NCBI GenBank assembly: GCA_964464815.1
Contig: CAYXHF010000067.1
Span: 1 to 6,550 of the forward strand
Direction: 5' to 3'
DNA: 6,550 nucleotides
From: UBA11524 sp964464815
Lineage (GTDB): Bacteria > Bacillota > Clostridia > Christensenellales > Aristaeellaceae
Part shown: piece after piece, positions 1 through 5,039 of the stretch
How positions within the stretch are numbered: the first letter of the stretch is position 1
How the letters are laid out: each line of letters starts with the position of its first letter
Notes under the pieces: generated by a model
What the model saw: only the letters and a program-made list of their open reading frames with translations
Databases searched by the model: none
What the model was told of the DNA's origin: nothing
Made by a program: the position numbers and the translations under genes

Positions 1-65
1 ACACCCTTCGCAGGTCAAGGACAGCGTCCTTGTGGGGTTTGGGGCAACGCCCCAAGTCAACAAGC
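1..65. repeat. 65-bp direct repeat, copy A (cut by window edge)
   Basis: This matches 268-332 at 64 of 65 positions; the only difference is G56 versus A323. It contains two perfect stem-loops: a 7-bp stem at 16-22/26-32 with loop AGC, and a 7-bp stem at 39-45/49-55 with loop AAC. Bases 2-8 (CACCCTT) are the right arm of a third hairpin whose left arm lies before the window, as copy B shows, so the element very likely extends leftwards. It does not look coding. A dispersed intergenic hairpin element is my inference; only two copies are visible here. Confidence 0.9.
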
Positions 66-258
66 AAGGAAAAACGATCCAACCACCAATAGCACGCAAC
101 AAAGTGCGCGCTCGCCAGAGCCGCGGAGACAAACTTTGGTTCTGCAAGGAAAGAGCCAAGCATGTGCTGTAAAAACAGCCAGGTTCTCTCCCCACACAGC
201 GCCCCACGCGGAAACAGCAAAAAAAGCGCACCCAACCCAATCGCGAAAAGGGATTCGA
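66..258. other. Gene-free spacer between the two repeat copies
   Basis: I see no convincing gene here. Short open frames exist but none has a ribosome binding site and their translations are low-complexity Arg/Lys/Pro/Ala mixtures running into the repeats. Two modest hairpins are present: TTGGTTCT (136-143) pairing with AGAGCCAA (152-159) with one G-U pair and an 8-nt loop, and GCTGT (166-170) pairing with ACAGC (175-179) with an AAAA loop. Neither is followed by a clear T-tract. No tRNA-like or CRISPR-like structure was found. Confidence 0.5.
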
Positions 259-323
259 AAGGGTGGAACACCCTTCGCAGGTCAAGGACAGCGTCCTTGT
301 GGGGTTTGGGGCAACGCCCCAAA
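259..323. other. Tandem triple-hairpin module
   Basis: Three perfect stem-loops follow each other, each 17 nt long with a 7-bp stem and a 3-nt loop: 259-275 (AAGGGTG, loop GAA), 283-299 (CAAGGAC, loop AGC) and 306-322 (TTGGGGC, loop AAC). Their starts are 24 and 23 nt apart. The third stem gains an eighth pair, T305-A323. The stems differ in sequence but share the same geometry, so the fold rather than the primary sequence looks constrained. It lies downstream of the minus-strand GH43-like gene and may act as a weak terminator or transcript-end stabiliser. No long T-tract follows on either strand. Confidence 0.75.
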
Positions 324-332
324 TCAACAAGC
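268..332. repeat. 65-bp direct repeat, copy B
   Basis: This is the second copy of the element at 1-65, 267 bp further on, with one substitution. It includes the right arm of the first hairpin and all of the second and third hairpins of the triple-hairpin module. Beyond base 332 the copies diverge after the shared GC dinucleotide. It ends 20 bp from the stop codon of the minus-strand GH43-like gene. Confidence 0.9.
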
Positions 333-345
333 CAGAAAGATGCGC

Positions 346-358
346 GCCCTGTCAGGGC
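346..358 (-). terminator. Small hairpin over the GH43-like stop codon
   Basis: GCCCT (346-350) pairs with AGGGC (354-358) around a 3-nt loop, which overlaps the last bases and stop codon of the minus-strand gene. No T-tract follows on the minus strand, so intrinsic termination here is doubtful. It may work together with the three hairpins further downstream on that strand. Confidence 0.25.
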
Positions 359-1278
359 CAGATAACCTCGTCCGGCGTGATGCACGGTAGGCCGTTTTCG
401 GAGAAGACGACGCGCGCTTTGGAAATCATCCAGTTCTGTCCGTGATCCGGGCTGCCCTGATAAAATAGCCAGATGGTGCCATCCTCGTCCTGCCAGATGT
501 ACGGATGCCCGGATTCGCAGGCGTTCCAGGTGTCGGGCGCGCCGTTTGCCAGTAGCGGCGCATCATGAAGGCGCTGGAAGTGGACACCGTCGTGACTGAC
601 GGCACAGCCGATTTGCTGCGGACAGCAGTTGTATGCGCCGCCGTAGAATAAATATACCCGGTCACCCAGCGCAATGGCGGCAGGTGCTTCGATGCAGTCC
701 TGCTCCCAGGGACGCTCCGGCGCAAGGATGGGCGCATCACAAAGCTGACGCCAATCGCTTCGGGCAAATTGACTGTGAAGCGGTGCGACGGAAACGCCCA
801 GCAGCTGCTTTTGTCCGGCAGGGTCACGCGTGGCCCAGTAGAGCAGTAGCTGATCCTTGAAGGCTACCACGTCCGCATCAATGGCGCGGTGTATGTTCCA
901 GTCGCCTTCCGGAATGATGATGGGGTTGCTTTCGTCATGCACAAAGTGGATGCCGTCCGTGGAGGTGGCATGGCAGATATAATCCTTGGGAAATTGCCCG
1001 TAGCTTTGATAGAACAGGTGAATTACGCCGTCAAGGACGATTGCACCGGGCGCACAAATGCCCTTGCCCTCCGCTGCTTGCGTTGGGGCAATTTCGCCAC
1101 AGCATTCCCAGTGCTCCAAATCGTTGCTCCGGGCGATGCCGATGTGGAAGGAACCCCAGTCAAAGGAAACATCCACGGGCTTGGAATAATACAGATACGC
1201 TGTGCCGTGGAAACGAACGACACACGGGTCCTTGGCAAAGCAGCGGTTCTCGCCAACCTTTTCGGGACGAAACAGCAT
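352..1278 (-). CDS. GH43-like five-bladed beta-propeller glycosidase
   Basis: The 308-aa protein is a probable glycoside hydrolase of the GH43/32/62/68 propeller fold, most like GH43, whose members are typically inverting arabinofuranosidases, xylosidases or galactosidases. The catalytic triad can be proposed by motif: Asp17 (AKDPCVVRF, general base in the first strand), Asp134 (RAIDADVVAF, pKa modulator) and Glu197 (IEAPAAIALGDRVYLFYGG, general acid). His258 in SGHPYIW resembles the metal-site histidine of GH43. Three blade repeats of the form A-x-S-x-D-G/L-x-x-F/W occur near residues 49-57, 104-112 and 226-234. There is no signal peptide or transmembrane segment, so a cytoplasmic enzyme acting on imported oligosaccharides is likely. 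The start is supported by AGGAG at 1288-1292, 9 nt upstream. Substrate cannot be told from sequence; a GH130- or GH117-like relative is a less likely alternative. It is divergent from the GH42 gene. Confidence 0.85.
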   Translation of the reverse strand: MLFRPEKVGENRCFAKDPCVVRFHGTAYLYYSKPVDVSFDWGSFHIGIARSNDLEHWECCGEIAPTQAAEGKGICAPGAIVLDGVIHLFYQSYGQFPKDYICHATSTDGIHFVHDESNPIIIPEGDWNIHRAIDADVVAFKDQLLLYWATRDPAGQKQLLGVSVAPLHSQFARSDWRQLCDAPILAPERPWEQDCIEAPAAIALGDRVYLFYGGAYNCCPQQIGCAVSHDGVHFQRLHDAPLLANGAPDTWNACESGHPYIWQDEDGTIWLFYQGSPDHGQNWMISKARVVFSENGLPCITPDEVIWP

Positions 1279-1320
1279 GAAAACGCACTCCTCTCTGGCA
1301 GTAGATGATAAACGAACAAT

Positions 1321-1337
1321 CCGAAAGTGATTTTCGG
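1321..1337. promoter_or_regulatory. Inverted repeat in the GH43-like gene leader
   Basis: CCGAAA (1321-1326) and TTTCGG (1332-1337) form a perfect 6-bp inverted repeat around 5 nt. It lies just downstream of the predicted minus-strand -10 box, close to the expected transcription start. It could be an operator for the GH43-like gene or a hairpin at the mRNA 5' end. The assignment rests on position and symmetry only. Confidence 0.35.
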
Positions 1338-1346
1338 GCTACAAGC

Positions 1347-1375
1347 AGTGTACTCCTTGCGGAAAACGAAGTCAA
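1347..1375 (-). promoter_or_regulatory. Predicted promoter of the GH43-like gene
   Basis: On the minus strand TTGACT (1375-1370) is a 5/6 match to the -35 consensus. It is followed after exactly 17 bp by TACACT (1352-1347), a 4/6 match to the -10 consensus that keeps the key T, A and final T. Transcription would start near 1340, giving a leader of about 60 nt. Confidence 0.6.
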
Positions 1376-1537
1376 TCAAAAGGGCAGGGAAAAAGGCAAA
1401 GTGTCGCAAAAATCCGGTATTTGCAAGGCGTTTGTGGATTTTCCGGAAGAAAAGCAGAGGATATGCGCACTTGCTGTCGGGGATGTGTTGAAAAGCGAAA
1501 AAAAGACGGATTTTCGGATAATTCGGACATTTTCGCA
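1376..1537. other. AT-richer spacer between divergent promoters
   Basis: No gene is supported in this stretch. It is richer in A/T than the flanking coding DNA and contains short symmetric elements: TTCCGGAA at 1441-1448, and GCGAAAA (1495-1501) inverted as TTTTCGC (1530-1536), which ends one base before the GH42 -35 box. These could be regulator sites, but none is a recognised operator. Confidence 0.4.
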
Positions 1538-1566
1538 TTGACGTAAGTCTGCTTTTCTGCTATCCT
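1538..1566 (+). promoter_or_regulatory. Predicted promoter of the GH42 gene
   Basis: TTGACG (1538-1543) is a 5/6 match to the -35 consensus. It is separated by exactly 17 bp from TATCCT (1561-1566), a 4/6 match to the -10 consensus. Initiation near 1573 would give a leader of about 68 nt that begins just before the 1580-1596 palindrome. Confidence 0.6.
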
Positions 1567-1579
1567 GTGCCATAAAGGG

Positions 1580-1596
1580 ATGCATGCCGCATGCAT
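1580..1596. promoter_or_regulatory. 17-bp perfect palindrome, candidate operator
   Basis: ATGCATGC (1580-1587) and GCATGCAT (1589-1596) are perfectly inverted around a single C. The site is centred about 15 bp downstream of the predicted GH42 transcription start, a position typical of repressor operators such as those of LacI- or GntR-type sugar regulators. A further ATGCAT lies at 1622-1627, just before the ribosome binding site. The bound protein is unknown and is not encoded in view. A role as an mRNA hairpin is the alternative. Confidence 0.5.
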
Positions 1597-1627
1597 GCGC
1601 CCAAGGCGTGATTAAATCAATATGCAT

Positions 1628-1633
1628 GGAGGA
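1628..1633 (+). promoter_or_regulatory. Ribosome binding site fixing the GH42 start
   Basis: GGAGGA is 7 nt upstream of the ATG at 1641. The in-frame ATG at 1584 has no such site and falls inside the palindrome, so 1641 is preferred. Confidence 0.85.
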
Positions 1634-1640
1634 ACACGCA

Positions 1641-3605
1641 ATGGATTTTCTCTTTGGTGCGGCCTACTATGACGAGTATATGCCCTATGAGCGCGTGGAT
1701 GAAGACTTCCGCCTGATGCGGGAGGCTGGCATGAACACCATTCGCATTGGCGAATCGACCTGGGCAACGTATGAGCCGCTGGAAGGACAGTTTGACTTTT
1801 CGCACCTGATTCATGTGCTGGATAAGGCACAGGCGCAGGGAATGCAGGTGATTGTCGGCACGCCCACGTATGCGGTGCCGGTGTGGCTGGTGGAAAAGGA
1901 TCCGACGGTGATGGTTGATTCCCATCATGGTCGGGCACGCTATGGGGCGCGCCAGCTGATGGACATTACGAACAAGACGTATCTCTATTACGGCGAAAGA
2001 ATCATCCGCAAGCAGCTGGAAATCGCCAGCCGCTATTCCTGCGTCATCGGCTATCAGCTGGATAACGAGACGAAGCACTTTGACACCTGCTCCCCGGAGG
2101 TACAGCACCGTTTCCGCGAAATGCTGCGCAAGAAGTACGGCACGGTCGAGAAGCTCAATCAGGCGTTCAATTTCCACTATTGGTCTAACGCCGTGGGACG
2201 CTGGGACGACTTGCCGGATGTGCGCGGCACCATCAACGGGTCGTACCGTGCGGAATTCGAGCGCTTCCAGCGGTCGCTGGTGACGGAATTCCTGCTTTGG
2301 CAGGAGAAAATCGTGCGTGAATACCTGCATGAGGGACAATTCCTGACGCATAATTTCGACTTTGGCTGGCAAGGACATTCCTATGGTGTGCAGCCGGACG
2401 TGCCGCATGATACGGCCTCCACGGCGCTGACGCTGGCAGGCTGCGATATTTATCATCCGATGCAGAAGAAGCTGACGGGTGTCGAGGCGGCCTTCTGCGG
2501 CAGCCTGACGCGCTGCCTCAAGGACGCGCGGTATCTGGTGTGTGAGACGGAGGCGCAGGGCTTCCCGGAATGGACGCCGTATCCGGGTCAGCTCTACCAG
2601 ATGGGCATGATGCATGCGGCCAATGGCGCGTGTGGCGTGATGTACTGGCACTGGGCGTCGCTGCATAATGCATGCGAAACGTACTGGAAGGGCGTACTGA
2701 GCCACGACCTCCAGCCCAATGCCGTCTACCGCGAGGCCATGCGCCTTGGTGCGGACATGAAGAAGCTCTCACCGATGCTGGAAAAGGCCGTGCCGACAAG
2801 CCGCATTGCCCTGCTGGTCAGCAATGAAGCACTCACGGGCCTGAAGCTGTTCCCGTTGCCCGGTGGATACACGTATAATGACGTGGTGCGCTGGATGTTT
2901 GATGCGTGCTATCACCTGAATCTGCCGGTGGACGTGGTGTTCTCCGCACATGCGCTGGATGCGTATGATTTGCTGCTTGTGCCGGCCATGTATGCCGCCA
3001 GTGACGAGCAGGTAGAGGCGATTCACCACTTCGCTGAGCGCGGTGGCCACGTGATTGCCAGCTTCAAGACGGCGTTTACCGACGATACGCTGACGGTGCG
3101 CCACGAGGCACAGCCCTATGGCCTGACGGATGTGTTTGGCATCCAGTATCAGGAGTTCTCCGCTGTCGATGGCGAAACGCTGGAGGACGGCAGCCCCATC
3201 CGCTGCTTCCTGGAGCTGGTGCAGGCGCAGGGCGCGCAGGTGCTGCACACGTGCGCCAACAGCGGTTGGGAAGGCACGCCGCTGGTGACGCGTAACGCGT
3301 TCAAAAAGGGACAGGGCACGTATTTTGCCACCATGACGGAGGAATACGTGCTACAGGACGTGCTGCGTGAAGAAGCGGAGTCGCTGGGGATACCGCTGCC
3401 GGCGGTGCAGTTCCCGCTGGTACAGCGCGACACGAAGACGGCACAGGGGACACTGAGATTCCTGTTCAACTTCTCGATGCAGGAAAAGGACGTCCGCTGG
3501 ACGGATAAGGACGCGCAGAATGCACTCACGGGCGAAACGGTCGGAGAAGGAACGACACTGCATTTGCCCAAATGGGGCGTGCTGGTGCTGCGGATGCAGG
3601 CATAA
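1641..3605 (+). CDS. GH42 beta-galactosidase
   Basis: The 654-aa protein matches GH42 retaining beta-galactosidases in length and architecture. A TIM barrel spans about residues 1-385, opening with FGAAYYDEYMPYERVDED and GMNTIRIGESTWATYEPLEG. A trimerisation-type domain B covers about 386-590, with the VPAMYAASDEQVEAIHHF and ERGGHVIAS segments. A small beta domain C covers about 595-654. Glu143 in GYQLDNETK is the clan GH-A acid/base. The nucleophile is probably Glu302 in LVCETEAQGF (Glu304 is the alternative). The cysteine cluster that binds zinc in some GH42 enzymes is missing: after the acid/base only Cys150 is nearby. There is no signal peptide, so it is intracellular. Family members cleave terminal galactose from short galacto-oligosaccharides; some also remove alpha-L-arabinopyranose. 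It has its own promoter, ends in a strong terminator and is divergent from a GH43-like gene, which suggests use of plant galactan or arabinogalactan fragments. The exact substrate is not readable here. Confidence 0.95.
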   Translation: MDFLFGAAYYDEYMPYERVDEDFRLMREAGMNTIRIGESTWATYEPLEGQFDFSHLIHVLDKAQAQGMQVIVGTPTYAVPVWLVEKDPTVMVDSHHGRARYGARQLMDITNKTYLYYGERIIRKQLEIASRYSCVIGYQLDNETKHFDTCSPEVQHRFREMLRKKYGTVEKLNQAFNFHYWSNAVGRWDDLPDVRGTINGSYRAEFERFQRSLVTEFLLWQEKIVREYLHEGQFLTHNFDFGWQGHSYGVQPDVPHDTASTALTLAGCDIYHPMQKKLTGVEAAFCGSLTRCLKDARYLVCETEAQGFPEWTPYPGQLYQMGMMHAANGACGVMYWHWASLHNACETYWKGVLSHDLQPNAVYREAMRLGADMKKLSPMLEKAVPTSRIALLVSNEALTGLKLFPLPGGYTYNDVVRWMFDACYHLNLPVDVVFSAHALDAYDLLLVPAMYAASDEQVEAIHHFAERGGHVIASFKTAFTDDTLTVRHEAQPYGLTDVFGIQYQEFSAVDGETLEDGSPIRCFLELVQAQGAQVLHTCANSGWEGTPLVTRNAFKKGQGTYFATMTEEYVLQDVLREEAESLGIPLPAVQFPLVQRDTKTAQGTLRFLFNFSMQEKDVRWTDKDAQNALTGETVGEGTTLHLPKWGVLVLRMQA

Positions 3606-3610
3606 ACGTA

Positions 3611-3669
3611 CAAAAAATGCAGGGCGCTGCGGAGAGCTTCTCCATGCAGCGCCCTGTGTTTGTTATTTT
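3611..3669. terminator. Bidirectional nested-hairpin terminator
   Basis: An 11-bp perfect stem, 3620-3630 with 3646-3656, encloses a second perfect 5-bp hairpin, GGAGA (3631-3635) with TCTCC (3639-3643). On the plus strand it is followed by T-rich 3657-3669. On the minus strand the A-run at 3612-3617 supplies six U residues. It sits in the 57-bp gap between the convergent GH42 and DUF362 genes and can end transcription from both. Confidence 0.9.
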
Positions 3670-4832
3670 CCACCCAGCAGCTTGTGCAGCGGACTGCGGT
3701 AGACCGTGATGGCCTTTGCGGGACACATTTCCTGACAGCAGTAGCAGCGGATGCACTTACTGTAATCGTACCTGGCTTTGTGGCCGTTGCCGCTGTGAAC
3801 GGCCTTCTCCGGCACAGGGCAAGCCTCCTGACAAATGCCGCAGGCGACGCATTTGCTCGTGTCCACCTTGGGGCGCGTCTGCAAGCAGGGGAGCAGCGGC
3901 ATCAGCTTCGGCAGCAGGCCCTTCTTCATCTGCCCACGGAAGACATCGAAACTGGCGTTGCCGTACTGCGCCTGTGCCTGGGCAACGGTGAGCGTCCCGG
4001 AAGGCGTCAGGACGTCAATCTGGTCGGCGGCCATGACGCCAATGCCGCCCTGCACGCCACTGACGCAGGTTGGTACGGTTTCGGGATTCAGATGCACCAA
4101 ATGCGCGAAAACGCTATCCAGCGCAACCGGATCGCTGGAAAAAAGCAGGACGTTCATGTTGATGGGTGTGCCGGAGGTCGGGCCGTTGCCTTCCATGGCG
4201 GTCACGCCGTCCATGATGTGCAGGCGCGGACGAACGCAGCGGTGCAGGTCGGTCAGCATATCTGCAAAGACCTCACTGTCCGGATAGGAGGCATGCCCGG
4301 CGGCCTTGTTGACGCCGGTAATGCAGCCGTAGAGGTTCTTGACCGCGCCGGTGATGCGTTCCAGCGCGTGCGTTTTCATCTTGCAGATGTTGATGAGCGC
4401 ATCGCAATCCTGCACGCCACGGCAGAGGTAGAAGGACTTGGCGCGCTTTCCCTCCGGGAAGGAGACGACGCTGCCGGAGGAGAAATCGGCCATGGCAACC
4501 TGATAGCGTTCGGCGGCCTCGGCGATGCCGGCGGTCTGTGCGGCTTTATCGGGCGTGGTGGTCGGGTTGCCAGGGCTGTCGCCGTAGGAAAGATGGTCAA
4601 AGCCGCTTTCCCGCAGGCTCCGGCAGACGGCGGAGAAAACAGATGGGTGTGTGGTGATGGCCTTCTGGGGCAGGGAGCGCGAAAGCAGATTCGGCTTGAG
4701 CAGTAGCTTCTCCTCCGGGCGAAGGAAACGCTCCCAGCCGCCCAGGAGTGCAATGCCCTGCGAAACGGCGGCATCCACGGCACTTTGCTCGTAGGTGTCC
4801 AGGGGAATGAGGACGACAAGGTGTTTTTCCAT
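3663..4832 (-). CDS. DUF362 protein with C-terminal 2[4Fe-4S] ferredoxin domain
   Basis: The 389-aa protein has an N-terminal DUF362 domain (about 1-300, COG2006-like) and a C-terminal bacterial ferredoxin domain. Family hallmarks are YGDSPGNP (83-90), INICKMKTHALERITGAVKNL beginning near residue 147, the DGVTAMEGNGPTSGTP segment (208-223) and SSDPVALDSV (232-241). The ferredoxin part has two full CxxCxxCxxxCP motifs, Cys328/331/334/338 and Cys360/363/366/370, the second with an extra Cys365. It is therefore expected to bind two 4Fe-4S clusters and move electrons in the anaerobic cytoplasm. The family's reaction and partners are not established. The start is set by AGGAG (4843-4847), 10 nt before the ATG. 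A longer frame to 4898 would read through the promoter and lacks its own binding site. It appears to be a single-gene unit between its own promoter and a bidirectional terminator. No neighbour suggests a pathway. Confidence 0.92.
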   Translation of the reverse strand: MEKHLVVLIPLDTYEQSAVDAAVSQGIALLGGWERFLRPEEKLLLKPNLLSRSLPQKAITTHPSVFSAVCRSLRESGFDHLSYGDSPGNPTTTPDKAAQTAGIAEAAERYQVAMADFSSGSVVSFPEGKRAKSFYLCRGVQDCDALINICKMKTHALERITGAVKNLYGCITGVNKAAGHASYPDSEVFADMLTDLHRCVRPRLHIMDGVTAMEGNGPTSGTPINMNVLLFSSDPVALDSVFAHLVHLNPETVPTCVSGVQGGIGVMAADQIDVLTPSGTLTVAQAQAQYGNASFDVFRGQMKKGLLPKLMPLLPCLQTRPKVDTSKCVACGICQEACPVPEKAVHSGNGHKARYDYSKCIRCYCCQEMCPAKAITVYRSPLHKLLGGK

Positions 4833-4842
4833 GGGTAGAAAT

Positions 4843-4847
4843 CTCCT
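4843..4847 (-). promoter_or_regulatory. Ribosome binding site fixing the DUF362 start
   Basis: AGGAG on the minus strand lies 10 nt before the ATG at 4832. This excludes the 22-residue longer frame that would start at 4898. Confidence 0.8.
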
Positions 4848-4869
4848 TGTGAAAAATGGAATTACCCTT

Positions 4870-4898
4870 ATTATACACCGGGACACGGCCAAGGACAA
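4870..4898 (-). promoter_or_regulatory. Predicted promoter of the DUF362 gene
   Basis: On the minus strand TTGTCC (4898-4893, 4/6 match) is separated by 17 bp from a perfect TATAAT (4875-4870). Transcription would begin near 4863 and give a leader of about 30 nt that includes the AGGAG site. Confidence 0.75.
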
Positions 4899-4964
4899 GG
4901 TGTGAAAATGAATGGAAAACGCATTTTTTCTATGTAATTTTTACAATTGACACCCTTTCAGGGG

Positions 4965-4993
4965 TTGAGATTATGGCGTGTTTAGGGTATAAT
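4965..4993 (+). promoter_or_regulatory. Predicted promoter of the membrane-protein gene
   Basis: TTGAGA (4965-4970, 5/6 match) is separated by 17 bp from a perfect TATAAT (4988-4993), giving a start near 5000 and a leader of about 40 nt. A perfect TTGACA lies upstream at 4947-4952, but it is too far from this -10 box and has only poor -10 candidates of its own. Confidence 0.8.
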
Positions 4994-5023
4994 GGAGATA
5001 TGCCTGAGCGCAACTAATGGAGC

Positions 5024-5030
5024 AAAGGAG
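5024..5030 (+). promoter_or_regulatory. Ribosome binding site that selects a TTG start
   Basis: AAAGGAG is 9 nt before TTG at 5040. A TAA stop at 5031-5033 in the same frame rules out any earlier start. The next in-frame ATG (5058) is 27 nt from this site and has none of its own. Confidence 0.85.
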
Positions 5031-5039
5031 TAAAAGGCA

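Noticed and set aside
1..332. CRISPR array
   Set aside because: There are only two copies, the repeat is 65 bp with complex hairpins, the spacer is about 200 bp, and no cas gene is present.
136..445. Short plus-strand frames across the repeats
   Set aside because: They read straight through the hairpins, have no ribosome binding sites and give low-complexity products; one also overlaps the 3' end of the real minus-strand gene.
1305..1541. 78-codon plus-strand frame in the divergent intergenic region
   Set aside because: The composition is passable, but there is no ribosome binding site before the ATG and it overlaps the GH43-like promoter and the start of the GH42 promoter.
1584..1640. Upstream ATG extending GH42 by 19 residues
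   Set aside because: It lies within the palindrome and has no ribosome binding site. ATG at 1641 has GGAGGA at good spacing, and family similarity begins right after it.
1617..2705. 362-codon open frame on the minus strand inside the GH42 gene
   Set aside because: It has the same register effect as above, no ribosome binding site and no recognisable domain, while the plus strand encodes an unmistakable GH42 enzyme.
3660..4706. 348-codon plus-strand frame opposite DUF362
   Set aside because: It is in register with the true minus-strand codons, gives a biased Ala/Gly/Val/His composition and begins inside the terminator region.
4905..4929. Possible hairpin/terminator GAAAATG ... CATTTTTTC between the divergent genes
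   Set aside because: The stem is A/T-only with a large A-rich loop, and it lies between two divergent promoters where no transcript needs to end.
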